DNA of 38,451 nucleotides from Thiobacillus sp. (GTDB taxonomy: Bacteria > Pseudomonadota > Gammaproteobacteria > Burkholderiales > Thiobacillaceae), in assembly GCA_019459325.1 (NCBI GenBank), contig JAIBFA010000077.1:1-38451 (forward strand), written 5' to 3'. Below the pieces are notes generated by a model, which searched no databases, was not told the origin of the DNA, and worked only from the letters and a program-made list of their open reading frames with translations. How positions within the stretch are numbered: position 1 is the stretch's first letter; each line of letters begins with the position of its first letter. Of this stretch, positions 15,634-24,099 are shown piece after piece. The position numbers and the translations under genes are program-made.

Positions 15634-15677
15634 TGAAAATCCGCGTGTCCTTGGTTCGATTCCGAGACTGGCCACCA
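15634..15677 (+). tRNA. Partial tRNA-Phe (3' half), island attachment site
   Basis: The sequence TGAAAATCCGCGTG followed by a T-arm (CTTGG-TTCGATT-CCGAG), acceptor strand ACTGGCC, discriminator A and encoded CCA is the 3' half of tRNA-Phe from the GAA anticodon loop onward. The upstream bases cannot form the anticodon stem, D-arm or 5' acceptor strand, which should begin GGCCAGT, so this copy is not a functional tRNA. It is the duplicated att site at the far end of an element that integrated into the tRNA-Phe 3' end. A spurious protein frame crosses it on the other strand. Confidence 0.85.
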
Positions 15678-15684
15678 AATTCGA

Positions 15685-15722
15685 ACGGCTTCCCGTGGTT
15701 TTTTCCACCGGAAGCCGTTTTT
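15685..15722 (+). terminator. Native terminator of tRNA-Phe
   Basis: A near-perfect 14-bp stem (15685-15698 with 15705-15718, one C-C mismatch) has a TTTTTT loop and is followed by TTTTT. It directly follows the tRNA fragment and so marks the original chromosomal side of the insertion. Confidence 0.9.
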
Positions 15723-15956
15723 GCTTTATGTAATGTCTGCATTCTGCGTGCAGTTCCATTCCGCAACAGGCCACGACACGTGATGCAGGAAGGGAGAATG
15801 GAATCAATACGGCTTACCCGCCCCTTGCCTGAAAATCATCAACTGAGCCCTGTCGGCATCGGGACAGAATAATAATTAGCATCTGGTGTTTGCTGGTATT
15901 CATAAGCTGTACTAATGTGAAGCTGCTTTTCCCTCAATAAAAACCAGGAGACAGCT

Positions 15957-17108
15957 ATGAGCAAGAAAGACAGCAAACCATCCCCCCAAACCGAGGCCAC
16001 ACTGAGCCGGCGGAAGTTTCTCGGCGCAGCGGCGGCGACAGCGACCGGCGCAGCGACGCTCGGTTTTCCCTCGATCGCAAAGGCGCAGGCACCGATCAGT
16101 CTGCGCTTCCAGAGCACCTGGCCGGCAAAGGACATCTTCCACGAATATGCGGTGGACTTCGCCAACAAGGTCAATGCGATGTCCGGCAAGGAACTCCGTA
16201 TCGAGGTGTTGCCGGCGGGGGCGGTGGTCAAGGCCTTCGACCTGCTTGATGCGGTGAACAAGGGCACGCTGGACGGCGGTCACGGCGTGGTGGCCTACTG
16301 GTATGGCAAGAACTCTGCTGTGGCGCTGTGGGGCTCCGGCCCGGCCTTCGGCATGGACCCCAACATGGTGCTGGCCTGGCACTACTACGGCGGCGGCAAA
16401 GAGCTGCTGGATGAAATCTACAAGGGCATGAATATGGACGTGGTGTCGATGCTCTACGGCCCGATGCCGACCCAGCCCTTCGGCTGGTTCAAGAAGCCGA
16501 TCACCAGCGTCGAGCAGATGAAAGGCGTCAAGTTCCGCACGGTGGGCCTTGCGGTGGACATGTACAAGGAGATGGGGGCCGCGGTGAACCCGCTGCCCGG
16601 CGGCGAGATCGTGCCGGCCATGGACCGCGGCCTGCTCGACGCGGCCGAATTCAACAATGCGTCTTCAGACAACCTGCTCGGGTTCCCGGACGTGGCCAAG
16701 GTCTGCATGCTGCAGAGCTTCCACCAGTGCAGCGAGCAGTTCGAGATCCTTTTCAACAAGAAGAAATACAACGCGCTGAATGCCGAGCACAAGGCCATCA
16801 TCAAGCATGCGCTCGAAGCGTCGTCGGCTGACATGTCCTGGAAGGCGATCGACCGCTACTCCAAGGACTACATCGACATGAGCACCAAGAAGGGTGTCAA
16901 GTTCTACAAGACGCCCGACGCCATCCTGCGCAAGCAGCTGCAGGCCTGGGACAAGATCATGGCCGCCAAGAGTGCCGAGAACCCCTCGTTCAAGCGGGTG
17001 CTCGACTCGATGCGCGCTTTCGCCGGCCGCGCGGCGCGCTGGCAGAACGACACCAACGTGGACTACAAGATGGCGTACAACCACTTCTTCGCCAAGAAGA
17101 AGGGCTAA
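15957..17108 (+). CDS. dctP: TRAP transporter solute-binding protein (DctP/TakP-like)
   Basis: A 383-residue periplasmic receptor. ATG 15957 has AGGAG 6 bases ahead. A twin-arginine signal (SRRKFLG, residues 17-23, then an alanine-rich core ending AKAQA near 45) shows export by the Tat route, a feature of several TRAP receptors. The mature part has the conserved layout of the mannitol/chloroaromatic/oxo-acid TRAP receptors: PAGAVV about 87, the WGSGPAFGM block, then FRTVGLAVDMYKEMG and the PLPGGEIVPAMDRGLLDAAEF block (about 205-225), whose arginine normally binds the substrate carboxylate. dctQ and dctM follow. The downstream enzymes act on tartronate semialdehyde, hydroxypyruvate and glyoxylate, so I infer a small hydroxy- or oxo-acid as substrate; it is not proven. 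Confidence 0.92.
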   Translation: MSKKDSKPSPQTEATLSRRKFLGAAAATATGAATLGFPSIAKAQAPISLRFQSTWPAKDIFHEYAVDFANKVNAMSGKELRIEVLPAGAVVKAFDLLDAVNKGTLDGGHGVVAYWYGKNSAVALWGSGPAFGMDPNMVLAWHYYGGGKELLDEIYKGMNMDVVSMLYGPMPTQPFGWFKKPITSVEQMKGVKFRTVGLAVDMYKEMGAAVNPLPGGEIVPAMDRGLLDAAEFNNASSDNLLGFPDVAKVCMLQSFHQCSEQFEILFNKKKYNALNAEHKAIIKHALEASSADMSWKAIDRYSKDYIDMSTKKGVKFYKTPDAILRKQLQAWDKIMAAKSAENPSFKRVLDSMRAFAGRAARWQNDTNVDYKMAYNHFFAKKKG

Positions 17109-17127
17109 CCTGTCGCCATAGTCTCGC

Positions 17128-17159
17128 ACGGCCGCCCGCCCAGGACGGGTGGCCGTTTT
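17128..17159 (+). terminator. Intercistronic hairpin between dctP and dctQ
   Basis: ACGGCC-g-CCCG (17128-17138) pairs with CGGG-t-GGCCGT (17146-17156) over a 7-base loop and is followed by TTTTC. Located 20 bases past the dctP stop, it probably acts as a partial terminator or mRNA stabiliser that keeps receptor levels above those of the membrane subunits. Confidence 0.65.
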
Positions 17160-17185
17160 CTGCAGCCATTCCAAGAACTCACGTC

Positions 17186-17806
17186 ATGCAGAAATTGCTG
17201 CTCTTCGTCGACAAGGTAAGCACCTTCGCCGGCCGGTTTTTTGCCTGGTCCATCATCGGACTGACTTTTCTGATTTCCTGGGAAGTGTTTTCCCGTTACG
17301 TCCTCAACACCCCGCATCCGTGGGCGCTGGACATGCAAATCATGCTCTACGGCATCCTGTTCATGATGGCCGGGGCCTATACGCTGGCGCATGGCGGGCA
17401 TGTGCGCGGCGACGTTCTGTACGGATTCTTCGCGCCGCGCACCCAGGCCAGTATCGATCTGGTGCTCTATGTGGCGTTCTTTCTGCCGGGAATTTTTGCC
17501 CTCACCTACGCCGGCTGGATCTATGCCAACGAATCGCTGGCCATCCACGAACAGACCTTCAGCCCCGACCCGCTGCCGCTGTACCCGTTCAAGTTCGTGA
17601 TTCCGGTCGCCGGATTTTTCCTGTTGATGCAGGGGATCGTCGAAATCCTGCGCTGCATCATCTGCCTGCGCGACGGCGTCTGGCCCTCCCGCGTCGAGGA
17701 CGTCGAGGAAGTCGACGTCGACAAGCTCAAGGAGATGGTGAAAGTCAAAGACGAGGACATCGCCCAGCTGGATCGGTACGTGGTGAAGCGGGAGATCAAG
17801 CCGTGA
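17186..17806 (+). CDS. dctQ: TRAP transporter small membrane subunit
   Basis: A 206-residue inner-membrane protein with four predicted hydrophobic segments: about 17-35, 50-68, 92-115 and 135-155. The EVFSRYVLN motif after the first segment (about 33-41) is the hallmark of DctQ subunits. The C-terminal 45 residues are charged and cytoplasmic (VEDVEEVDVDKLKEMVK). It joins with DctM to form the membrane part of the transporter. The ribosome site before ATG 17186 is weak. The stop overlaps the GTG start of dctM by four bases (GTGA), implying coupled translation. Confidence 0.9.
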   Translation: MQKLLLFVDKVSTFAGRFFAWSIIGLTFLISWEVFSRYVLNTPHPWALDMQIMLYGILFMMAGAYTLAHGGHVRGDVLYGFFAPRTQASIDLVLYVAFFLPGIFALTYAGWIYANESLAIHEQTFSPDPLPLYPFKFVIPVAGFFLLMQGIVEILRCIICLRDGVWPSRVEDVEEVDVDKLKEMVKVKDEDIAQLDRYVVKREIKP

Positions 17807-20004
17807 AGAAGGAACTCCGCTTCGGATTCGCATTGATGGCGATCATCCTGATCGCCGTCGCCGTGTTCCTGCCATGGGGAAACCTCACCAACGGACATCT
17901 GGGCCTGCTCATGCTGAGCCTGGTGGTGGTGACCATCATGCTCGGCTTCCCCACGGCGTTTACCCTGATGGGCATGGGCATGATCTTCGCCTGGTTCGCC
18001 TACCGCAGCAGCAGCCCAGACCTCGCGGTGGCCCAGACGCTCGACCTGATGGTGCAGCGCGCCTACGGCGTGATGACCAACGACGTGCTCATCTCCATCC
18101 CGCTGTTCGTGTTCATGGGCTATCTGGTCGAGCGCGCCAACCTGATCGAAAAGCTGTTCAAGTCGCTGCATCTGGCGCTGGCGCGCATTCCCGGTTCGCT
18201 CGCCGTCGCCACCCTGGTGACCTGCGCCATCTTCGCCACCGCCACCGGCATCGTCGGCGCGGTGGTCACGCTGATGGGCCTGCTGGCGCTGCCGGCCATG
18301 CTGCGCGCGGGCTACAGCGTCAAGCTGTCGGCCGGCGTCATCACTGCGGGTGGCTGCCTCGGCATCCTCATCCCGCCTTCAGTGCTGCTCATTGTCTACG
18401 GCGCAACGGCCGGGGTGTCGGTGGTGAAGCTGTATGCCGGTGCGTTCTTCCCCGGCATCATGCTGGCCCTGCTCTATGTCGGCTATGTGATCATCCTGGC
18501 CAAGTTGAAGCCAGAACTCGCCCCCCCCTTGCCGGAGTCCGAGCGGGTCGTCCCGCTGCCCCCCGGTAACGCCCACATAGCCGCGCGCTTCGGCAAGCAT
18601 GCCCTGCCCGCCTTGATGCGGGCGGCATTCGCAACACGTGACGCCGGCGTTTCCAAAGGCCATGTCATGCGCGAACTGCTGACCGCGCTGCTGCCCGCCA
18701 TCGTGTTCATCGTCATCATGGGGCTGGCCTGGCAGGCCCTCACCAAACCGGATGCGGCAACCGACACGTCCTTGTTGCAGGAGATGGGCATGGTGAGCGA
18801 GGAGTCGACGGAGACCCCCGCTCTGGATGAACCCCAGGCCGAGGGCATCTCGGAGCCTCCGATAGAGGAGCCTGTTGCCGACGGCGTGCAGGAACCGCCG
18901 CCCGAAGCACTCCAGGAACCCATGGCTGACACCCTGCAGGAGCCGCCAGCCGATGATCTGCAGGAACCCGAGGGCGCAGCCCCGCTGGTGGAAGAAGCGC
19001 CCGCGGAGACACCGCTCGGGGCCGGGAACGCTGCGGCGGATGCCGCTGTCGAGCGCATGCCCGCCCCCTCCGCGTACTGGAAAGTACTGGCCGGCGGCCT
19101 TGCGGTCCTGTTCGTGGTCTACGCACTCTTCACCTTCGCGCGCTTTGAAATATTCAAGATGCTGCTGACCTCGTTCTTCCCGCTGGCGATCCTGATCCTC
19201 GCCGTGCTCGGCTCCATCGTGTTCGGTCTGGCCACGCCGACGGAAGCGGCGGCGATCGGCTCCTTCGGCGGATTTGTTCTGGCAGCGCTCTACCTGTCGC
19301 TGAACACGTCCCGCGAAAAGCGGCGCAGCCTGCGTGCAACCTGGATTCCGCTGTGGATGCTGTTCGGCGTCTCCGTGGTCTGGTTCTTTCTGTTCAAAGC
19401 CGGCATTCTGCCCACGGCGCCGCCGGACTGGGTGGGCTGGATGTCGATGGCGGCCATGGGCGTGTGGTGCCTGCTGGCCGTACCGCAGGTAAGCATGCTG
19501 CCCACGGTGAGGGAGTCGGTCTATCTCACCGCCAAAACCTCGGCCATGGTGTGCTGGCTGTTCGTCGGCTCTTCGATCTTCTCCGCCGCCTTTGCGCTGC
19601 TCGGAGGACAGGCGTTGATCGAGCAATGGGTGCTGTCGCTCGACATGACGCCGGTCCAATTCATGCTGTTGTCACAGGCCATCATCTTCATCCTCGGCTG
19701 GCCGCTGGAGTGGACCGAGATCATCGTCATATTCATGCCGATCTTCATTCCGCTGCTGGCGCACTTCAACATCGACCCGCTGTTCTTCGGCCTGATGGTG
19801 GCGCTCAACCTGCAGACGGCCTTCCTGTCGCCGCCCGTGGCGATGGCTGCGTTCTATCTCAAGGGCGTGGCCCCGCCGCACGTAACCCTGAACCAGATTT
19901 TCGCCGGCATGCTGCCGTTCATGGGGATTCAGGTGATCGCCATGGCGATGCTCTACATCTGGCCGCAGATCGGCATGTGGCTGCCGAGCGTTTTATACAA
20001 GTAA
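17803..20004 (+). CDS. dctM: TRAP transporter large membrane subunit with acidic repeat insert
   Basis: A 733-residue multi-spanning permease that moves the solute with a sodium (or proton) gradient. GTG 17803 overlaps the dctQ stop; the frame is open further up to 17149 but that part only shadows dctQ. Conserved DctM features include GFPTAFTLMGMG (about 48-59), SIPLFVFMG (about 99-107), the ITAGGCLGILIPPSVLLIVYG loop (about 183-203), the ATPTEAAAIG block (about 478-487) and the final FLSPPVAMAAFYLKG. Ordinary DctM proteins have about 430 residues. Members of the larger FcbT3-like branch are longer, and here an extra stretch at about 315-422 is rich in E, P and A with four 8-residue repeats. 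It probably forms a soluble loop between membrane helices. Confidence 0.9.
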   Translation: MKKELRFGFALMAIILIAVAVFLPWGNLTNGHLGLLMLSLVVVTIMLGFPTAFTLMGMGMIFAWFAYRSSSPDLAVAQTLDLMVQRAYGVMTNDVLISIPLFVFMGYLVERANLIEKLFKSLHLALARIPGSLAVATLVTCAIFATATGIVGAVVTLMGLLALPAMLRAGYSVKLSAGVITAGGCLGILIPPSVLLIVYGATAGVSVVKLYAGAFFPGIMLALLYVGYVIILAKLKPELAPPLPESERVVPLPPGNAHIAARFGKHALPALMRAAFATRDAGVSKGHVMRELLTALLPAIVFIVIMGLAWQALTKPDAATDTSLLQEMGMVSEESTETPALDEPQAEGISEPPIEEPVADGVQEPPPEALQEPMADTLQEPPADDLQEPEGAAPLVEEAPAETPLGAGNAAADAAVERMPAPSAYWKVLAGGLAVLFVVYALFTFARFEIFKMLLTSFFPLAILILAVLGSIVFGLATPTEAAAIGSFGGFVLAALYLSLNTSREKRRSLRATWIPLWMLFGVSVVWFFLFKAGILPTAPPDWVGWMSMAAMGVWCLLAVPQVSMLPTVRESVYLTAKTSAMVCWLFVGSSIFSAAFALLGGQALIEQWVLSLDMTPVQFMLLSQAIIFILGWPLEWTEIIVIFMPIFIPLLAHFNIDPLFFGLMVALNLQTAFLSPPVAMAAFYLKGVAPPHVTLNQIFAGMLPFMGIQVIAMAMLYIWPQIGMWLPSVLYK
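18886..18981 (+). repeat. Four 24-bp tandem repeats within dctM
   Basis: Units start at 18886, 18910, 18934 and 18958. Each encodes a variant of (L/V)QEP(P/M/E)xxx, for example VQEPPPEA and LQEPPADD. The preceding ISEPPIEE-PVADG part looks like a decayed copy. The repeats keep frame and are divergent at wobble positions, so they are old enough to have drifted. Confidence 0.85.
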
Positions 20005-20037
20005 GACCCGCCTGACTCAGGCCGTAAGGAGAGGACA

Positions 20038-20916
20038 ATGAACGTCGCATTTATCGGCATGGGCATCATGGGCAAGCCCATGGCCATCAACCTGAAAAAA
20101 GCGGGGCACACGGTAATCGTTCACGGGCGTCGTGCGGAAACCATGGCACAGCCGGTGGAGGCAGGCTGCACCCGCTGCGCCTCGCCGGCCGAGGCTGCCT
20201 CGAAGGCCGACATCATCATCGTCATGGTGTCGGACACGCCGGACGTCGAGCAGGTCCTGTTCGGCGAAAACGGCGTCGCCGCGGGGGCCCGGCCCGGCTC
20301 GGTGGTGGTCGACATGAGCACGATATCGCCCACTGCGACCCGGGTGTTCGCGGAAAAACTGAATGCGCGCGGCATCGACATGCTCGACGCGCCGGTGTCG
20401 GGCGGCGAGGTTGGCGCGATCAACGCCACGCTGTCGATCATGGTCGGCGGCACGCCGGAGGTGTTCGAGCGCGTCAAGCCGGTGTTCGAAGCCCTGGGCA
20501 AGAACATCGTGCGGGTCGGCGACATTGGCGCCGGCCAGGTGGCCAAGGCCTGCAACCAGATCGTGGTGGCGGTCACCATCGAGGGTGTCGCCGAGGCGCT
20601 CACCTTTGCGCGCAAGAACGGCGTCGACCCGGCCCGCGTGCGCGACGCGCTGATGGGCGGCTTTGCCGGCAGCCGCATCCTCGAAGTGCACGGCAAGCGC
20701 ATGCTCGACAACGACTACACCCCCGGCTTCAAGACCAAGCTGCACCAGAAGGACATCAACATCGTGATGCAGACCGCGAAGGAACTCGGTCTCGCGCTGC
20801 CGGGTGCAGCGCTGGTGATGCAGCACCTCAACGCGCTGATGGGTACCGGTGATGCCGAACTGGATTCGGCGGCCGTGATGAAGGTCGTCGAGCGCGAATC
20901 CGGCATGGAGCGCTAA
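20038..20916 (+). CDS. glxR: 2-hydroxy-3-oxopropionate (tartronate semialdehyde) reductase
   Basis: A 292-residue NAD(P)H-dependent enzyme of the beta-hydroxyacid dehydrogenase family that reduces tartronate semialdehyde to D-glycerate. AAGGAG precedes ATG 20038. Signatures in order are the Rossmann motif FIGMGIMGKPMA (5-16), the substrate loop DAPVSGG (117-123), and the catalytic lysine K170 in GQVAKACNQ. The GGFAGSRIL segment (about 211-219) is typical of GlxR/GarR rather than of 3-hydroxyisobutyrate dehydrogenase, which is the main alternative. The stop overlaps the start of the next gene by one base. With the next two genes it forms a glyoxylate/glycerate branch fed by the TRAP transporter. 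Confidence 0.9.
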   Translation: MNVAFIGMGIMGKPMAINLKKAGHTVIVHGRRAETMAQPVEAGCTRCASPAEAASKADIIIVMVSDTPDVEQVLFGENGVAAGARPGSVVVDMSTISPTATRVFAEKLNARGIDMLDAPVSGGEVGAINATLSIMVGGTPEVFERVKPVFEALGKNIVRVGDIGAGQVAKACNQIVVAVTIEGVAEALTFARKNGVDPARVRDALMGGFAGSRILEVHGKRMLDNDYTPGFKTKLHQKDINIVMQTAKELGLALPGAALVMQHLNALMGTGDAELDSAAVMKVVERESGMER

Positions 20917-21866
20917 TGCGCCGTCGCATCGTTTTTCTCGATCGCAAGAGCCTGATCGCCGACATGCGTGCGCCGTCCTTCGCGCACGAGTGGATCGACT
21001 ACGACCAGACCGGCCCGGAGGAAGTGGTGTCGCGCATCCAGGATGCCGACATCGTCATCGTCAACAAGGTCAAACTCTCCGCCGATATCCTGGCACAGGC
21101 GCCCGGCGTGAAAATGATCGCCGTCTCCGCCACCGGCACCGACATCGTCGATCTCGCGTATTGCCGCGCGCACGACATTGTCGTGTCCAACATCCGGGGT
21201 TACGCGGTGCACACCGTTCCCGAACACGCCTTCATGCTGATGCTGGCGCTGCGCCGCAATCTGGTGGGATGGCGCGAGGACGTGCGCGCCGGTTTATGGG
21301 AGAAAACCGACCAGTTCTGCCTGTTCACCCGTCCGATGAACGACCTCTACGGCAGCACGCTCGGTCTCATCGGCTACGGCTCGCTCGGCCATGGCATGCA
21401 GAAGCTCGCCGAGGCCTTCGGCATGAAGGTTCTGATCGCCGAGCACAAGAACGCCACGACCATTCGTGCAGGCCATACGTCCTTCGACAGCGTGCTCGCC
21501 GAGGCCGACGTGATTTCGCTGCATACGCCGCTGACTTCCGAGACGCGGCACATGATCGCTGCGCGCGAGTTCGGGCAGATGAAACCGACCGCCATTCTCA
21601 TCAACACCGCGCGCGGCAGCCTGGTGGACGAGGCTGCGCTGATCGAGGCGCTCACGTCCGGGCAAATCGCCGGCGCCGGCTTCGACGTGCTATCCGTCGA
21701 GCCACCTCGCGACGGCAATCCGCTAGTTGACCTCGACCTGCCTAACTTCATCCTCACGCCCCACGTTGCCTGGTCCAGCCGCGAGGCGATGCAGACGCTC
21801 GCCGACCAACTGGTCGACAACATCGAGGCCTTCGTTGCCGGCAGGCCCCACAACGTCGTGACCTGA
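20916..21866 (+). CDS. hprA: D-2-hydroxyacid dehydrogenase, probable hydroxypyruvate reductase/glycerate dehydrogenase
   Basis: A 316-residue NAD(P)-dependent dehydrogenase. The start ATG shares a base with the preceding stop (TAATG). It has the Rossmann motif GLIGYGSLG (about 150-158), the active-site arginine block LINTARGSLVDE (about 227-238), the acidic residue in DVLSVEPP (about 257-264) and the catalytic histidine in TPHVAW (about 286-291). The whole length fits the glycerate dehydrogenase (HprA) subgroup, which interconverts hydroxypyruvate and D-glycerate. Together with the upstream reductase, two different C3 aldehydes or ketones would be channelled to glycerate. No glycerate kinase is in the window. 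Another 2-hydroxyacid specificity, such as glyoxylate reductase, cannot be excluded. Confidence 0.85.
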   Translation: MRRRIVFLDRKSLIADMRAPSFAHEWIDYDQTGPEEVVSRIQDADIVIVNKVKLSADILAQAPGVKMIAVSATGTDIVDLAYCRAHDIVVSNIRGYAVHTVPEHAFMLMLALRRNLVGWREDVRAGLWEKTDQFCLFTRPMNDLYGSTLGLIGYGSLGHGMQKLAEAFGMKVLIAEHKNATTIRAGHTSFDSVLAEADVISLHTPLTSETRHMIAAREFGQMKPTAILINTARGSLVDEAALIEALTSGQIAGAGFDVLSVEPPRDGNPLVDLDLPNFILTPHVAWSSREAMQTLADQLVDNIEAFVAGRPHNVVT

Positions 21867-21884
21867 ACCATGATTGGGGAAGAA

Positions 21885-24071
21885 ATGAGCCCACGCATCG
21901 CGGTAGCCGGCCTGCAGATCGCAAAACCCCTTTACGACCTGGTGCGCGACGAGATTGCACCGGGCACCGGCATCGGCAGCGACCGTGTATGGCAGGGCTT
22001 CGCCGACATGCTGCGCGAGTTGACACCACGCAACCGTGCCCTGCTGGCACGGCGTGACGAACTGCAGGCGCGCATCGATGCCTGGCATCTGGCGCGCAAG
22101 GGCCAGCCGCACGATGCCGCGGCCTACAAACGCTATCTATATGACATCGGCTACCTGTTGCCGGAGGGCGATGACTTTGCCATCGAAACAGAAAACGTCG
22201 ACGCCGAGATCGCCCGCATCGCCGGCCCGCAGCTTGTGGTTCCGTTGAGCAACGCCCGCTACGCGCTGAACGCCGCCAATGCGCGCTGGGGCAGCCTGTT
22301 CGACGCCCTCTACGGCACCGACGTCATCCCCAGCGAAGGCGGCGCCGAGAAGAAAGGCGCCTTCAATCCGGTGCGCGGCGCCCGGGTCATCGCCTATGCC
22401 AAGGCTTTTCTCGACGAGGCCGCGCCCCTGCGGGAAGGCAGCTACATTGATGCCATCGCCTATACGGTGAGGGCCGGGCAGCTCGCGGTGGCGCTGTCGA
22501 GCGGGGCCCATACGGGACTGCGCGACCCCTCGCAATTCAGGGGATACCAGGAAAGGGCGGGGGCGATCGGTTCGCTGCTGCTGGTGCACCACGGCCTGCA
22601 CATAGAGATTCATTTCAACACCGACCACCCCATCCACGAACTCCACCCCACCGGCATCCGCGACATCTTTCTGGAAGCGGCCCTCACCACCATCATGGAT
22701 TGTGAGGATTCGGTGGCCGCGGTGGATGCTGCAGACAAGGTGAATGTCTATCGCAACTGGCTGGGGCTGATGAAGGGCGAGCTTTCAAGCAGCTTCGACA
22801 AGGGCGGCAAGACCCTGACCCGCGCCCTCAACCCGGACCGCCGCTATCTCTCGCCCGAAGGCAGCTATTTCGAAATTCCCGGCCGCAGCCTGATGCTGGT
22901 TCGCACCGTCGGCCACCTGATGACCACCGACGCGGTGCTGGACGAGGCAGGAAACGAGGTGTACGAAGGCCTGCTCGACGGCCTCATCGTCAGCTATTGC
23001 GCACTGCACGACCTGAAAGCCCCCTGCGGGCTGCGCAACAGCCGCAGCGGCAGCGTCTACATCGTCAAGCCCAAGCAGCACGGCCCGGACGAGGTGGCCT
23101 TGACGGTCGATCTGTTCGCGCGCATCGAGGCCGTGCTGGCGCTGCCGAAAAATACGCTCAAGATCGGCATCATGGACGAGGAGCGCCGCACCACGCTCAA
23201 CCTCAAGGAATGCATTCGCGCCGCGCGCGAGCGGCTGATCTTCATCAACACCGGTTTTCTCGACCGTACCGGCGACGAGCTCCACACCTCGATGGAGGCC
23301 GGACCCATGCTGCGCAAGGGCGAGATGAAATCCGCCGCCTGGCTCCGTGCCTACGAAGACTGGAACGTGGACATCGGGCTGGCCTGCGGCCTTGCAGGCC
23401 GGGCGCAGATCGGCAAGGGCATGTGGACCATGCCCGACCGGATGGCCGACATGATGGCGGCGAAGCAGGCGCATCCCGAGGCCGGCGCCAGCTGCGCCTG
23501 GGTACCTTCGCCCACCGCCGCCACCCTGCATGCCATCCACTATCACCGCGTCGACGTATTCGCGTGCCAGGCGGCGCTCATGCAGCGCGAACGCGCCTCG
23601 CTCGACGATTTGCTGGCGATCCCTGTGGTGGCGAAACCGAGCTGGTCAAGCGAGGACATCCAGAGCGAACTCGACAACAACATCCAGGGGCTGCTCGGTT
23701 ATGTGGTGCGCTGGGTCGATCAGGGCATGGGCGCGTCCAAGGTGCCGGACATTAACCATGTTGGTCTGATGGAAGACCGGGCGACGCTGCGCATCGCCAG
23801 CCAGCACATCGCCAACTGGCTGCATCACGGCGTGATCAGCGAAACCCAGGTGATGGAAAGCTTGAAACGCATGGCGCGGCTGGTGGATCAGCAGAATGCG
23901 GGGGACGCCAACTACATCAACATGGCACCGCACTACATCAGCCTCGCCTTCCAGGCCGCGCAGGACATGATCTTCCACGGCCGACGCGTGCCCAACGGCT
24001 ACACCGAACCGACCCTGCACCGGCGACGCCGCGCGTTCAAGGCTGCCTTGCGCGGCGGCGAGACAGCGTGA
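21885..24071 (+). CDS. glcB: Malate synthase G
   Basis: A 728-residue enzyme (E. coli GlcB has 723) that condenses glyoxylate with acetyl-CoA to give malate. ATG 21885 is chosen over 21870 because GGGGAAG lies just ahead of it. Family blocks visible are [18 protein letters not shown], the [16 protein letters not shown] region with acidic residues for magnesium, the [15 protein letters not shown] strand, and the THMEAGPM-like loop (here [15 protein letters not shown]). It is the last gene of the transporter-reductase operon and shows that glyoxylate is an expected intermediate. The stop is 28 bases from the end of the convergent response regulator gene; no clear terminator is seen between them. 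Confidence 0.95.
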   Translation: MSPRIAVAGLQIAKPLYDLVRDEIAPGTGIGSDRVWQGFADMLRELTPRNRALLARRDELQARIDAWHLARKGQPHDAAAYKRYLYDIGYLLPEGDDFAIETENVDAEIARIAGPQLVVPLSNARYALNAANARWGSLFDALYGTDVIPSEGGAEKKGAFNPVRGARVIAYAKAFLDEAAPLREGSYIDAIAYTVRAGQLAVALSSGAHTGLRDPSQFRGYQERAGAIGSLLLVHHGLHIEIHFNTDHPIHELHPTGIRDIFLEAALTTIMDCEDSVAAVDAADKVNVYRNWLGLMKGELSSSFDKGGKTLTRALNPDRRYLSPEGSYFEIPGRSLMLVRTVGHLMTTDAVLDEAGNEVYEGLLDGLIVSYCALHDLKAPCGLRNSRSGSVYIVKPKQHGPDEVALTVDLFARIEAVLALPKNTLKIGIMDEERRTTLNLKECIRAARERLIFINTGFLDRTGDELHTSMEAGPMLRKGEMKSAAWLRAYEDWNVDIGLACGLAGRAQIGKGMWTMPDRMADMMAAKQAHPEAGASCAWVPSPTAATLHAIHYHRVDVFACQAALMQRERASLDDLLAIPVVAKPSWSSEDIQSELDNNIQGLLGYVVRWVDQGMGASKVPDINHVGLMEDRATLRIASQHIANWLHHGVISETQVMESLKRMARLVDQQNAGDANYINMAPHYISLAFQAAQDMIFHGRRVPNGYTEPTLHRRRRAFKAALRGGETA

Positions 24072-24099
24072 CGATCAATCCTGCGCGGCGACCGCAGCG

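Larger units (their letters stand above)
15371..15956. other. Island end and junction region without protein genes
   Basis: No credible protein gene is seen. From left to right the stretch holds a hairpin over the AlpA-like ribosome site, three phased CGGTAA repeats, the truncated tRNA-Phe with its terminator, and about 230 bases of chromosomal sequence leading to the TRAP transporter operon. I found no convincing sigma-70 or sigma-54 promoter in 15723-15956. Confidence 0.6.

Noticed and set aside
15548-15766. Leftward 72-residue frame containing SRNRTKDTR
   Set aside because: It is a known type of false protein produced by reading through a tRNA 3' end.
15723-15956. Sigma-54 promoter ahead of the TRAP operon
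   Set aside because: GG and GC elements are present but none has the required 10-base spacing.
17149-17802. Upstream extension of the dctM frame
   Set aside because: It only reads dctQ in another frame; GTG 17803 overlaps the dctQ stop as expected for coupled genes.
18379-19659. Leftward 426-residue frame opposite dctM
   Set aside because: Antisense of a well supported permease; rich in R, H, Q and G with no domain.
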